64,000 nucleotides of DNA from Scedosporium boydii (GCA_002221725.1 NJFT01000050.1:124001-188000); one strand, 5' to 3'; shown: positions 24,267 through 39,100, counted from the first letter of the stretch. Notes: generated by a model not told the origin, from the sequence alone. A program made the numbers and translations.

Positions 24267-27200
24267 TTATGCCGTCTCGGACCAGGCTCTGGATACTCGT
24301 CCATCACCTGTATTCCAGATAGGCTGTGGTGGCGCCGGCCTGTTCCGACTTATCCTGTTCCACAGGGAATCCCTATCCGTCGCCCCGGAACCCGCTGACG
24401 AAGGCCTTGATTTGCTTAGCCTGTTGCGGTTCAACCTCTTCTCCGCGACGAGAAGCGCGTGGCGGTCAAAGTCTTGCCACTTGAGTGCCTTCTCGGCCGC
24501 CTCGCGCTCATCGTCCTCACTGCTGCCGTCGTCCGATCCTGATGACGCCTTCTCTTCGATGTAGTGCAGCTCTTTCTGACCACCAAACTTAAACGATCCG
24601 CTGGGGAAGTTGAGCGATGGGTTCGCCCGCATCTTGGAGAGGTACCATTGCACCCAGTACATTTGCTCGTGCTCGCGGAGGTATCGCTCACCGTGGAAAC
24701 ACTTCATAACAACACCACGGGAAAGCATACCAAGCTTCCTGCGATATTGCATCTTCTCCCTCATTCGGACGGAGAGCCACTCGACATCCGCAGCACTAAT
24801 CTCTTCGGGCAGCGCGACCGACTCACCATCGTCCGTGTACTTGGTCCACGGCCCCGTCATGGAGAGGAGGCGAAGCTGGGCGCGGGCGAGAGCCGTGGGG
24901 TCATTGGGCGGCACGACCTCACCGTAGCGCGTATTCTCCTCCTCGGGCTCGGTCAGGACGAGCGCCGTAGCGCCGACCTCGGTGGCCACGATAGGAACAC
25001 CAGCAAGGGCCGCCTCACCAATGGCGAGAGGAAGACCCTCGGAGATGGAAGAGTTCATGAAAAGCCAGGCATCCTTGAGGACCTCGTGAGGCTTACCGAA
25101 GCCCTTGAGCACGACGTTTTCGCCCAGCTTGCAGTCGGCAATGAGACGAACCATCTCAGCACAGTACGAAGGCTGACGATCCTTGGAACCGTAGATCCAA
25201 AGCTGATAATCCTTGAAGCCGTATCGGTTGACGATGACATCGGCAGCCTGGATGGCTGACTTGATGCCCTTGATGAACTGGACGTGCGACAACATGACTA
25301 CGGTGGGCCTCTTGGTGCGGATCTCGTCGACGGGTTGGAAGGAATCCATGTTACTAATACCGTTGACAATGGGCTCAATCTTGCGGCTGAATCGCTTGCG
25401 GCTGCCAATTCGGCCTCGATCGGTACCGATCTCAGTCTCCCACATACTAGGGAAAGATGTATCAGTTAGCTAGATGTTATAATAACTTCGTTAAAATTAT
25501 CTCGAGTGTTCAACTTACGGATTGTAAAGCGACGTGCAGGGCATAATCACGTCGGCATGCATATAGGCGAGCCTTGTAGCGAGACCGATACCAGCGAGAA
25601 GAACAGATTGGACGGGGATTGGCAGGGCGCACTGCGCGGGCGAAATGTTGAGACAGCACTCTCGCCACAGAATGGCGTGGTCCCAAATACAGAACGTCGA
25701 TCCCTTGCGGTACTTGAGGATCATACCGAAGAGCGAACCGATACCGTGATGGGTACTCTGGAAGACGCGGGGACAGTCGTCGGGAATCTTGACGGCGAAG
25801 ACAAAGAAGTAAGCCTTGTAGATGCCCAGGGCCTCACGCAGATCGGAAAGACTGGGTCGCTCAATCTCGAAGAAGTCGGAAACATTGTTGACATTCTCCT
25901 CGTCGTAGTGCGTCATCCACGCCTCGACCCAAGCGCGTTCAACCTCGGGCGATTCCCAGGTACGATTGTAGTCCTTGTACTCGAAGTACTTGGAGATGGA
26001 GAGAATCACGTTCGAGTAGTTGATGAGCTCTTCGCGCGAACAGCGAGTGGATCGGGCGCCCTTGACGAAAGCCTTGAGGAGAGGAACGAAAGTCTGCTCG
26101 ATATCGTACTTATCATCGGTGTTCTCAATCTTCTCGTCGACTTGAGACTGGAGATAATTGTCAATGATACCGTGATGAGCAGATCGGCCGTCGAGACCCC
26201 AGAGAGGGAGCAGCTTAAGAGACTGCACGTTCTTTTCAATCTGGAAGCGAGGGATACCGTATTCGTTGGCGCTCTCCGCCAGCACGTGGTTCCTGATCGT
26301 CGAGTGACCGTTGACCAAATCGCGACGACAATTGGAAACACCACCAGGAGCCTCGGGCCAGCATCCGATATCGGTGAAGATGACGGAGATACGGTCCTTG
26401 GTATCACGGTAGCAGTCCTCGGGGCGGGTAGTGACCTGGGTGGCGTCGTTGCCGAGACCCATGGCGTACAGATCAGACGTCTTGATTGGCAGGAGACACA
26501 CTTCGGACACGGCAGTCTCGATCTCGATAGCGGCGAAGATCTGGTTTATGTTCCGGTCGAGAGCGGCGCGAGCCTCGGTAAGCCGACCGCGGTCACGAAG
26601 CTTCCAGTACTCGCGGAGAAGAGGCTCTTGACGAAGAATATCCTCGTCCATCCAGCAGGCAGTGATAGCGTCAAGGTTTCCGGTCTTCAACCAGTGGCTC
26701 CAGAGCTCAGTCCTGACTCGCCAAGTAGGAGCCCGACGATAGACAATGCGACCGTGCCATGAGAACATAGAAGTAAGTTTGAGAGACGAAAGGAACGGGG
26801 TATTATTGGCGGGACCCGCGCTCTTGGCTGCCTTTCGCATACGGTTGAGCTGGAACATGCCGTGGTAGATGAGGAGATCGTCCGAGTGGAAAACGTGGTC
26901 CTTGGGGCGCTGGAGAAGCTGGGCTTCCTCGTTGCACACCTTCGGGGGTTCGGCGATGGCGGTGGTGCCGGTGTCTCCCTCAATGACAGTGACGCTGGTG
27001 GGATCACGACGATGCTGGTACTCGAGCGTGGTGATGTAGGTCTTCCCATCAACCTTCCGCACAATCCTGCAAAGACGCTCCGAGGGAACCCAATTGTACT
27101 CCTTGGAGCTAGCCCTAGTGGGCTCACCCCAGTAGGCATAGATACCGTCATGGGTACCGGATCCAATAATCTCATAATCCGCGCGCAGAATATCACTGCT

Positions 27201-30200
27201 GCCTTTGGGAGTAGCCTTGTAGTAGTACCTGAAGGAGAACTCGGTCCTGCCAAGGCGGAGGGTACCGACGCAGATGCGGCCGTGCTTGTCGTAGTAGCCG
27301 GTCATCGTCCTCGACTCCGAAGTCTCCACTTTTTGAGTAGGCCAGCGGTGGTCACTGTTGGGCTCGTGGTAGCGGTAAGTGGAAGTGGCGGTACCCTTGG
27401 CCTCCTTCTTGACACGTCTCTGAAGCCTGAACTTGCTGTCGTAGAGAGCTTGGCAAGTAGGTTCCTTGTTGGCCGGGGGCTCAGTCAGAATTCCATCAAA
27501 GATGTTAAGAACCATCATTCCCTCGTCGTTCTCAGATGCAAAGCCAGTGATGGCAGATCGGGACAATTCGACGACGATAGAGTTTCCATTAATGGAACGG
27601 GCGGCACCCTTTCGAGCAAGACGCGCAATGTTGGCGATGGCTGGGCGATGGTAGATGAGGATGGCGAAGACCCAAGAGTTTCGAGCAATGTGGCAGAGGT
27701 TCCAGATGGCAAGGACAACCGTGATGATCACGGTGCGCAGGTAGGTGTGCCTAAGCTTGTACCACAGCTCTCTCTCGATGTTAGCGTCGGCGCCACAGAT
27801 GACGGCTATCCATCTCACGGTTCCGAGACAGAACCGCCGAATCCACGACCCGGCACGAGTGACCCAATTCTGATAGGCTCGACCCTCGTTCATTGGCACA
27901 CACATCAAGTCGGGCTCGATGTGGTTGGTGATGCGAGGCGCATCGTCGGCGAGGTACGCGAGTGTTCCCAGGGTCAGTTGGCTCTCGTGGGAAATGGACA
28001 AGCAAAGACGCATGTTGAAGTCGCATGCGCCCATGTCGACCTTCTGGTCCTCCAGCCACTCGGTAAACTCGGGTGCCATCGGAACGGTCTCACCTAGGAT
28101 GCGGCAAAGAATGGCCTCGCGAGCGGGCGCGGGGATGACGCCCCACTTGGCGTCGACATCGAGGTCGAGGCACAAGTGTCGCATCAACTCGGCATTGGTC
28201 TTGAGGTGGAGGTTACGAGAAGAGGCGGGATCAAGCATGGCAATCTCAAAGCTGATTCTTCTAGACATGGTCTCGCCCTCCTCGAGAAGCAGGTGCTCGA
28301 TGAGCACGGCGTCCTTGTGTGGTATGTTACGCCAAGAACGGGCCACGTGGTAGAGGATGGCCTCGGTAGCGATCCGACCTTGGACCGAAGCCCACGAGGT
28401 GAGCCGAATCTCGGATGCGCCAAAGACACCGACGTTGATATCGAGACGGCCCCGGGAATCGAGCCGACTGGCAGAGCAGCAACCACGAAGGCCAGAATTG
28501 GCAAAGGCTTCGCGGTCAACGAATGAGACAACGATGTTGTGGTTGGCCCACATGTCTCGTGCGCGCTGCACAATGTCCATCTGCCAGCTGGGCGTCGTTT
28601 CGCTAGGATAGTCGGAAACCTGCTGTAGAGTTTGAGTAATGACAGTGGTGGCGGCGGAGGACGGAGTAAGCGTGGTTCGACTCGACTCGAGGGACTTCCA
28701 ACTCGCGAGGGCGGTGGGCCCTCCAGCGCGGCGGTTGAGCGAAGTGATCAGCGGCTGCTTCCAGATGCCGCCATCCTGCGTGTTGGACGATAAGGCTTCG
28801 ATATTGGGGGACATCTGAGGACGGAATCCGATCCAGACCCAGATGGACGTGACGAGGAAGGCGGTGAAGGCGGCCGTACACATGGCGAGAATGTCAATGT
28901 ACAAGAGAGTATAGGTCCAGGGCAGAGCGTGAAGTATACAGCCGACGATGAGACCGAAGAGAGCGGAGAAGTATAGGGTGGTGACGTGGGCTCGCACGAA
29001 GATGGCGAAGCAACGGTTGAACTGGAAGAGGACGACGCAGGTGTAGCCAAAAACGTAGCACCAATAGACAATAATGGTCTCGTGGTTGTCCACCATGAGC
29101 CACAGCAGGAGAGTAGTGAAGCCGAGAATAAAGAGGAGCTTTTTGGTCAGTTCGACCAAAGCGGTGCAATAGACCTTGAACCGCCGCTTCTCCCACTCCT
29201 CTAGGATGTGCTTGGTGTGGTTGAAGTCGACCATCTTCTCCTCAGACAGCTTGAAACGGTCGGGCCAGTATTTTTGCAGAGTGGCATCGAGAGACATGAC
29301 AGAGAAACAGAAGTACATGATGCAGAGGCAAAGACCATATCGGGATCGGAAGTCGGTATAAAGGGAGATCTGGGGATCACGCCCGGACATGACAAGCGCG
29401 GTCCATCGGTCCATGAGGGCGATCAGGAACAAGGCCACGTTCTGGCCGATATCGTAACGCGAGGCACGGAAGAGAAGCACCGCGTTATGCTCCTTGAGAC
29501 CACGGCACAGCTGCTTCTGCTTGGCCTTGGCTTCGCCAAGATTGTTGAACCACTCAGCACTGAACGCAGGTGGGATATCTCCGTTGGGATACTCCTTGAT
29601 CATCAACCAGTTGATATAAGGCATGGCCTTGGCAATGCGGGCAGCAACGGGATCCATGCGCCTATCACCAAGTCGGAATTTAGAACGCATGTGCATTTCA
29701 ATGGTCTTTCGAAATTCTGTCTCGGCTGCGTTTTCGGAGTTGCTTCGTCGGGAGATGAGAGAGTCGCTATCGCTACCTTGATCGCCCTTCGAATACCTCG
29801 CAGAGTACCAGTCTGCAATGTCTCGCTCGGTGAGTTCGGGGATGTTGGACATCCAGCCCGACCACTCCGTACAAAGACTCCTGTACTGGATCAGGACGAG
29901 GACGAGGAAGGCGTACGAGATGGGAAGGTAGATCTTGAGATCATGGCCGTTCACAAAGGAAGAGATGAGAGGAGAGAGGAAGAGGAATGGAATGGTGCGC
30001 CAGAGAATCAATCGTCCGGAGCGGAGCGGGCTTCCTCGCTGGTGCATCGTCGCCATAATACCAAGGAGAGTAAGATAAGTGGAAACGACGATCAGGTACG
30101 CCGCAAACACCAAGCCAACGTAGATGTCGTAGGATACGGCGAAGGCAATTAGACCTATCGCAGCAACGGTAAACGAGAGCATGAAGCCACCCGAAAGCCT

Positions 30201-33133
30201 CTGGACGTGGAAGAACAAGAGGTTGTCATAGGCGTAGTGCGGCATGTAGTAGTGACCGACGCTGCCGACCCAACCGGTGACACCTGCGGCGAGAAGAAGC
30301 GAAATCAAGACGGCGTAGCCAGAGGCGACAATGTGGGAGGGTTCCATGAAGGCGGTGGTGAACAAACCTCTTCCAAGGAAGCTCAGCAAGATGACATCCA
30401 GGATAGCGGGGAAACAGAAGATTGACAGGGCTCCGAATTCCTGGAGACGCTTCTTCCAGTGTCGAAACTTGTTTTCCTCCGACACGGGCGCCGCGTATGA
30501 GCCAGACGGGAGCTTGCCCTTGCTCTCGGTTTCACGCTCAGCCGTAACAGGCCAATACATGGTGATGACACGCTCCTTGGATTCCGTGGGTTTCGCCGGT
30601 GGCACATTGACTTCGAGGTACTTGTGGTACGTCCGATAAACGATCTCACCCAAGTCTCGGGGTAGGATACCGAAGTAGATCTCGCACTGGGATCCCAGGA
30701 CCCAGAGCTCGGCGAAGACGGCCGCCTGATCGGTCTGAGAGAGGAAGTAAGGACATCGATCAGTAGCTTCGAGATAAATATCCTCGAGGGCCGCGCGTCT
30801 GAGAACGATGAAGAAGAGGAGCGCGAACATATCGGCGTTAATATCGGCGGGGATCGTGTTCTCGGGCGTACCCTGCAGTTTGTAAACCGATCGAAGGGCC
30901 TCATCGAGAATGGTAAGGACCCTCCTGTCACCGTAAAACAGAGCATCATTCAAAAGGATGTCGACCTGGGAGTAGAGTCGGAGGAGATTGTCGACGTTGG
31001 GCACCTCTACCGCACCCTTACGAGCGTAGTAGCGCAGACGAGTATCAAAAAGCTCCCTAAGGTCAATCGTGCCAGCGAGTGTGTTGAGCGAATGCAAGCC
31101 CCGCCAATTATCGCTCTCAGCCTCGTCGATGAGGAGGTGTCGGCAAAGTGCAATCATTGGCTTACGGAACTCGTGCTCGAACTGAGTCACGCGGAGTTGT
31201 TCGAGGAAGAAGAGCAATTCGGCATTTGTCGCACGCTCCAACGACACAGCCAGACTCGACGGCATCTCAATAGACGGATCATTCTCACACACCCTCTCGA
31301 GGTCCAACTCGATAATGTACCGCTCGAGGCGGGGCACGCCATGGTGGGCAAGCCAGGTGTGAAGAACTGTGGGAGTATCGCTCGGAGCCTTGAGCGAGAC
31401 AAAAATATCGATGCACTCGGCGGAAGAACCCTTACGAACATGTGAGACACCCCAAAAGTAACCGTCTCCTGAGGGGGTACCAAAACCGCTGTCGAGGCCC
31501 TTGAAGATGGCAATCTTACTCTGAGACAAACCCTCAACAAGACCCTCGAGCAGATGTTTACGTCGGCATCCACGATCAATCAAGGCGCCAACCTGCTGGA
31601 TAATACGGTGGATCGAGTCACCCTTGACAGGCTGCAAAAGGCGAAGAGTCTTGAGATGGACCTGCTCCTCCACGACGGCGGCGTAGTGCTCGCGAGAGGG
31701 CGACGAGGTGAGCGGGTAGCAGCCCTGGGTAGAGAGTTCCTCCATTCCGCTTGACATGGTCCAGATATTCGTACGCTTTGGCGCCAGGTCGACATAGTTG
31801 GGCGGGAGAATGCGAGGCGGCTTTTCACAGGCGACTGCAGCCAGAGTCGGGTTGAGAGGTTCGGGTCTCAACAACTCGTCAATTTCCGGGATCAGCTCCT
31901 TCAAGCCCGCGAGAGGAAGTCTCGCAACATGTGCATCGGTCGACCGCACCGAGACGGGTTTGTTATCGTCGAGGCACCACGCCTTGTGCGTTTCGGTAAT
32001 CTCCCATCGGCGGAGGTGCTCGAAACCGTTAATGGTGACGGCGGGGACGGGAGGGTTCATGTCGCCGAGCTGCATTGGCTCCCTCGGTCGGTGGGTGAAA
32101 ACGGCACCAAAGTGCTTCGCAAGCTTCTCAGCTCGCTTGACAACAGCGGCTGTAGGTCGCTCATCCCAGAGGTCCATGAAGCCGACAAAGAAATCGGGAC
32201 GGTACTCCCGCTCCTTGGTACATGTCGAAATGATCTTGCGCAGCGGCACGGCGCTGAAGTAGTCTCGACGGTGACCATTAGGGAGGATCAAGGCGCTCTC
32301 GATGATGAGGCCGAGGACGTGGCTAAGTGGGATGTTCTTGAGCTTGAGAAGCTCGAAGGGGGCGACGAGAACGACGGGGACGTTGAGGCGGAGGAGATCG
32401 CAAACGAGATCGTCGACGGTCTGGGGCGTGACGGAGGAATCGATGCGGAGAGCCAAGCACGCTGCACCGGAGTCGAGGTGAATGGTCGCGAGGTGCTGGG
32501 CAGCGGATGCGACTTGCTTCTCGGCGGGGGCCTTGGCGAGAATGGTATCAAGCCTTACCAAGGGCATGACCGAACGGTTGTCTTGGCTTGTGTGATTTCG
32601 CCAAGCAGCAGATTCGTCGCGGTTGGCGGCGGTCCATTCGATCAGAGCAAGATCGTGCTCATTGATGGGGGCCCGCACCTCGTCCTCGCCTTGCACGTAG
32701 CAGAAGGACGTGATCGGTTTCGGTAAGTGGTCTTGGAGGGGTAGGCCCGGCGAGTCCCCGCGACGTTGTACGACATCATCGACGACCCTACCAAAAAGTC
32801 AGCATATAAGTGCCATGTGCCAAGGAGCGACACACTCTTGGCGGAGTAGGACATGGGAAGAAGGGTTAGAAGAAGAATAAAAGGAAACAGAGCTACCTAC
32901 TTTGGTTGGGGCCTCTTTCTGTTGTCGAGATATATAAGGATGCGTTCTATCACCCAGGAGAGGATGGGGAGGGAGAAGGCGGCAGCGGCGACTGCTATCA
33001 CGAGGATCTGGTACCAGTGCTTGAATCTGCGATCTGCCTTGACGATACTGTTGCAATAGATCTCGAATCCGGAGGTATCACAGCTCTCGAGGGCCGGGTC
33101 GCCGGACGCTGGCGGTTGAAAGAACGAAGCCAT
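24267..33133 (-). CDS. gt4c: Giant membrane GT4 glycosyltransferase of the galactosaminogalactan cluster
   Basis: Predicted polymerase, and likely exporter, of galactosaminogalactan at the plasma membrane. Exons, minus strand: 32901-33133, 25519-32787 and 24267-25446, giving 2893 residues. Introns are 113 bp (donor GTAGGT) and 72 bp (donor GTAAGT, branch CTAAC). The start is the ATG at 33133 (MASFFQPPASGD). Residues about 44-68 form one N-terminal membrane segment. A long soluble part follows, then clusters of hydrophobic helices at about 860-1050, 1190-1250 and 1280-1400, with a further one near 1765. The C-terminal end, from about 2210 (SVIFTDIGCWPEAPGGVSNC), resembles bacterial PelF: an N-terminal DUF3492-like part and then a GT4 nucleotide-sugar domain with EX7E (E2637, E2645) in SEGLPLAIGEAALAGVPIVA. 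A charged, probably disordered tail follows. It is divergent from uge3 across 9.6 kb. The identity rests on size, architecture and four other GAG genes next to it. Confidence 0.92.
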
Positions 33134-36100
33134 GTCCTCGACACGGGGCAGCTAGCCCTCCCGAGAAGTGCCTCGGTGATGGTGATTAGGGACAACGATT
33201 AGAAGGTGAAAAATAAAAAAAAAAACGAACGACGTTACAACATGCTTGTGCAGAAACGAAGGAAGAATGGAACGGCAGCACAGCAAAGAGCAAGAGCGAG
33301 TGTCGTGGGGTAATCAGGAAGCGAGCGGTTTGGGTAAATTGAAAAAAAAAGAAAGGAAAAAAAAGCGAGTGTACGAAGTACTGGCGAGATGCAGTCGAGA
33401 CAAGGTTGGGAAGTGCGGTTGCAGCAAAACGAAAGAGAGAGACAAGGGCCAAAAAGGAAAAAGAAAAGAGTGGATGCAACCGAATCGCCCTGGTCCCAAA
33501 TCTATTCGTGTCGACCTACGCTACGGAGTATGCACAGCGAGGTGTGCAAGTGCAAAAGGAGTGCAAGGAGCGCAAGGACAACACAGCCCTGGGGATGTCT
33601 CCATGCAGGTCAGGATACAGCAGGGACAGGTCACAGAACCATGGATGTCAGTGTCAGCCAGAGAGAGAGCCAAAGCTTCACGTTAAGAGGGCGGCAATAT
33701 TTTGGGACGGGGGGCGGACTGAAATGTGGGCTCGCCTCCTGTTCGGGTGTTAGGGCGTTAGGGGGCGTGTTGACGAGACAGCGCGGAACCACTTGCACCC
33801 TTTGATGTGGACAATGGACAGGCCCGGGACGCCGACGCGAGATTCTAGTCCGCTACTACCGACGCTCCTTCCTCCTCTTAAGGGGTACGAAGTACGAGAG
33901 ACGACATCCGACAAGTACGAAGTACAGCATGGGGATTATGGAAGGTCAGACCCGTTGTCAATGGCATCACCAAAGCAGATAAACCGTATCACTCCACTGG
34001 GAACAATACGGTACGAAGTATTCCGCCTACCCTTGACCTTGACCTTGCCCATTTCCTCACACATACCCTTGCCCGCGGCGGACTTGTACCACATGTACTG
34101 GGTTGTACCAAAAAAGTACAGCCTGCACCGTCAGGGCAGGGGTGTCTGAGCGAGCTGAGGTTCATGGTGCTGGATTCAGGTACCATGCACCTTAAACATC
34201 CGATAGCCTGACTGAGCCGGGGGGGAGAGAAAAGAGGGAAAAAGAAATGGGTGGGGAAAAGAGGGTGGGGTGGGGTGGTACAATTGTGTAGAGGGGCGTC
34301 AATCTAAATGGCTCCAGCCGTCCTGCAAGCTCTTCTCTTCAAAAAGTGGGGAGAGCGATCGAGACAGGGGGGAGTGAACAAGGTGCTGAGGTACGGAGAG
34401 TACCATGCCATGTGGACCAGTAGGAGTGTGGGCTGAGGGAAGAAAGAGGGTGCGGCGCCAGGATAGGTGGGAAGGGCTAAAAGGAAACTGCTATCCCGGG
34501 CCCCGTTCCTGGTCGGGGACAGGTTGGATGAGGGGCGGGTAGTCCCAAGTACCGCCGTGTAGTGCCTGCACTTGAAGAGGGTGGGAGAAAGTACCGTTCT
34601 GTACTGTGCCGTATTTGGTATTTGGTATTTGGCAGCGCAGGAGCGTCGCAGTGCCAGGGTGCAAGTTTGACGTTTCTTAAGTACCAAGGAACAACAGTGC
34701 AGCAGTCACGCAGGCGTGTGGAGAATAGTGGACGGCGCGCTCGTCTCAGAATCAGGTTCGGCAGAAAGGCTCAACTGCGCGATTACTATAGTGTAGACAC
34801 GATGAAGTAGACCTTCCCAGCGAATGCCACTGTCGTAGATAGATTAGGGGTACGTGGCTATGGGGAGAAGGGTCCAGCGTTCACTTTGTGTGTGGTTGTG
34901 GGGGAAATGGCAGAACAAATGCTTTTTTGCCTGCACGAACGGCTTCGATTAATTTGGGATTCGACGCGGATGAATTTGTGTAAAGTGTGGAGGAAGGATC
35001 GGATGGGACTTGGGAGACTGGCAGCGGAACTGAAGGCACGACATCATGGCTCCCAAGCACGAGTCGCCAAGTATGGTACGTCGGGGTACAGGCTGGAAGT
35101 CGACGATCAACCACTGCCCCATCCTCAGTACCGCCAGCGACTACTGTTGACGACAAGGCCAGCATTAAGGCCAGCATTAAGTCTATTCAAAAAAAGAAAT
35201 TACGGTAACATGGCGGCAAACTGGTGCCGGAGCTTATGAGAAATTCTCCCAGGCAAGGTCGAAGTAATGTTTGGTCATCAGCAAATAGGTTCCTTGTCAG
35301 TGGCTGACCAATTGCCTTGAATGAGGCACTTGAGAATCAGACCAAAGCATCATTGATAGGCTTGCTGTACGAATATCACGGATTGATCATCGATGTTTGT
35401 GCCCCCCTGGTTCGCCTCGAGGCTGGAAATTGTGAGGATACAAACTTCGTACACTTCGTATTGAGGTCAATACGAAGTGCCGAGGTATCTACAGTCTCCC
35501 TGTCCGAAGTATTAATAATAAGGAGTGTCCGAAACTGACGGTTCGTTGTGTGCCGCCACAAACTTGGTGCGCGATGACACTGAGGAAGTCGCAAGGTGTT
35601 CGAGCTGGCGGGACCACTTCGTTGGGGAAGTCGGAGGCGGGGATGTGGAAAGCTCAATCGTTAATACCAAATCCACTAGTGTCCTTGAAAACCCCACTAC
35701 AATTGTACCAAGTCATGTACGAAATACGAAGTACAATCCGAGATCGTGCTTGAAAGTCTGGCAATGCTTCGTCAGCATCACGGATTGCACCTTTGACCAC
35801 GAGTTGGGCAATTCCGGCGGTCCCTCGCGCTGTCACAGCGTCATGATAGTTCAGTCCAGTCCATATTAGAGTGATCAATAGTTTGGACCGTCAGGCAGGG
35901 TCACTACGAAATATTGCGAGGCATCGAGAATGTTCTCATACATAGCATGGGTGGTTGTGGAGTACTTCGTACATCGGGTCAGGTCAATATCGAGCCAGAG
36001 CCCATCTTGGGTGGGTGGTGTGGGATGGCATTAGCAGTCCAGCACCCCATACGCTGGCAAAATCTGAGATTTACCCCAGGCGACAATCATTCACTGAAAA

Positions 36101-39100
36101 CGGTATATTCCTTTCTATTTTCCGGGTCCGGCATCAAAGGGGATCTGGGCAGGGTAGGGTGAGTTGCGTTTTGGCAGCTTTCCACTTGAGCCGGGAATCA
36201 AGCAATGTCGATCCGAATCCCTGCCAAAAGAGTAAATATTTCTTGATTTTTTCCCATTATTTTTTGCCCCTCCACCCCGCTTGTCCAGTCATCATGTTGT
36301 TTACTTCATCGGATCTTCATCGGATCAAGTCCATCTTCTCTATCGATCTGTGGCGTCAAGATTTCAAGAGCGGGGCGAGCAACGGAGGACAAGAAAAAGG
36401 TGGGAAAGACATCACCAATGGCTCAAATGATTTTTAGACAGCAAAGTTACCAGCAGCGTGGTCATCTGTGGGGTCCTGTCATTGATGGTGCTGTCTTTCC
36501 TGCCAACAGAGGTGATGGATTGATAGACTAGCCTTGATCTGTCTTCAAGGTTTTGAGAGACATTAGTCTTGTTCTTTGACGTCCCCCGAACCACGTTGAG
36601 TTCGCGTGCTTGGCGAAGGAGAAGGATAAGACAATAAAGAAGAAGGACAAAAATGCAAACGCCATCTGTCGTCCAGCGAACTTTGTCTTACACCTGTTGC
36701 AGAAAACGGGGTCCCTTCGTACATAATATTGATTCTGACGCCTTTGACAGCTCCGACTTTTCGGCCACAAGATCAGCACTAACACCCCAAAAGTCCGGAT
36801 TTGGACATCAATAGACGTCAATAAGAAGTACGAGGATAAACTGAGAATGGCGGGATAACGCCCCCGGATGGAAATTCCAAAGACACGGAACAGCGGTGAG
36901 AGGAGAGGAGGGGCACCACCAGCCTCCGAAGGTTGGGAGAAAAGGAAAAGCAAAATCAAGGGTCCTGTCAGGGCCGCAAAAGCAAAAAAAAAAAAAAAAA
37001 AATGGAAAACAGGACGGCGCTTGACAGGACATGATGCGCCGGGCATCAAATGGTCATGTCGTCAGTAGAGTCATGAGTGCGGCTGGTAGCGCCTGTTACC
37101 GCCCAGCCTCAGATGCGAGAGATCAAAGAATAATATCTCATGCGCCATCTTTTCATCATTCCCAGCCTCAACCTCCAGGCAGCGGACATTTCCAGGCTGC
37201 ATGCGTGGTTGGTTGCAGCTCGTCCAGTAGGGAAGCTCTTTCGTAAAAGAAACTGGTTTACTTTCTTTTTTTCTACTTTTATCTAACAGTAGGGAGGTCC
37301 GTCGTATTCTTGATGCGGGCTATTGCATGAACTGCTTCCCCCATCTCATGATGGCTTGCCTGTACGACAGCGCTTTGCTACGCATGACCCAGCACCGAGA
37401 GATCTGCGCAAAGAGCCTCCAGCACGCACCCGTCCGAATCGCCGGCGATCGTCCGTGTGAGACAGTCTCGCTTAACGTTGGTCGCGGGGCTTAGTGCCTC
37501 GACGCGAGCAATAGCGAAATGAATCTACGGAGGTCGACGACGGGATCATCGGCGGGATCCTACCCGTGGAATCTCGGGATATTATTTGCGCTAGGGTAAA
37601 GGAAAGGTGTAGAACAAAACGACGGCCCTCTTTCCTCAGGTCGGGGCCACATCGGTTCTTTCCCCTCTTTACCGACGGAACGGCGAAAAAAACATGGTCC
37701 CATCTTAGACAAGCATGAGTCCCATCGGCTTGGCGATGTTCAAGATCTTGGCAAGAGACCGAAAACGCAGTTGCGTTCCTTGGCCAGTAGCAAAGGAGCA
37801 TACTAGCATACGCAGCTTACACTAGAAGAGACGAACAGAAAACACGAACTTTCGTGAGATCGACGTAGCACCGCGCAAACATATTGACAACGACACCATC
37901 ACGTTGCAGATTTCGTGCAGCGAATCGTTGATCTTCCCTGCCAAAGCACCTCACACCGACAAAAGATGACGCCGCCGGGTCCGGTCCACTCCGTAGACCC
38001 CGAGGCATGGTTCACTAGTCAGTCATAGCCTGTGTTTCTCTGCGGCTTGGATTCTGCCTCGATCAATTATCAACATCTGGCCACTGGTGCTTATACTACC
38101 CGTAGAACCATCTCGAGTTTCCACGTTGTAGCCCAGCCCAATCATGCCCAAGCCGGAGCCCAAGCCGATCTAGAAGCCAAAGGTCGGCGTCTACGTTGAC
38201 TGAACGGGATCAATAGCCTCCCGGCCAAGACTACTAATACTAGTTGGAGCGGGACGGACGGCGTCCCAAGCACCCAGTCGAGCGGTATCTGAGCGTCAAG
38301 ACCAGGGAGAGAGTGGAGAGCTACTAGCCAACTACGTAGACCGGACCCTGTGTTTTCAGCTTCAATGAATCTTTGGCGCGGCAAGCCGGAAACTCGTGTG
38401 AAAGAACCAGAGACTCCACATGTTTCCATATTCAGTTCCTCAAGGCTCCAGAGGCTGGCTGTGGAAGTCAATGTGTTGTTGACTGCAGGACCGAGCCCTC
38501 GGTCGATCCACCAGAGGACCACTCTGACTACGTCCTGAGCTGTCGGTGGTATGGCGAGAACGAAAGTTCGATGATGCGATGCAATGTCATACACGGACAC
38601 TGGACTGCGTCGACGCATGGCAGGGCCATGGTAAGATCCAACGAGAAAATGGCTGTGACGGTTGGTTTGAATTGCGGCTGCTTCTGCTTCTGCTTCTGCA
38701 GCGGCGGAAGAACTGCGGAATTTTCAATGTTGTTGGAGCTAATGTGACCTCAGTCTGACCTGCGCCACCCGCTCCACACACCGCAAAGTGGTATTTTGCA
38801 TTTTTGTATCAGGTAGGTGATGTGGGTTCCGTGGTGGGGGTTCACCGTCTTCGATTTTTCGTTTTCTTTGTATAAACTTATGAAGCAATATTTCTTATTT
38901 CTTTTGGAAAAAGCTAACCGCAAGAAGAACACTTGTGCGAAGCAATACGGTCAATCAATATGAGTCTTAGCTCACGTTGTCCATTTCAATGGTAAATTGA
39001 GGTCTAGGTTTCGGTCCACGTCCATCTTGTGTGCCACACACACTCTCACACACGTCACATCGAACCCGGTTTGATTCTATTCTGGGCGACATTCCAAGGC

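Noticed and set aside
25506..28097. Plus-strand open frames of 418 and 411 codons (25506-26762, 26862-28097)
   Set aside because: They lie wholly antisense to gt4c, whose minus-strand frame runs unbroken for over 7 kb. The long antisense frames are a by-product of its codon bias.
36528..37049. 173-codon minus-strand frame with hydrophobic runs
   Set aside because: The hydrophobic Phe run comes from an A/T homopolymer, not from a membrane protein.
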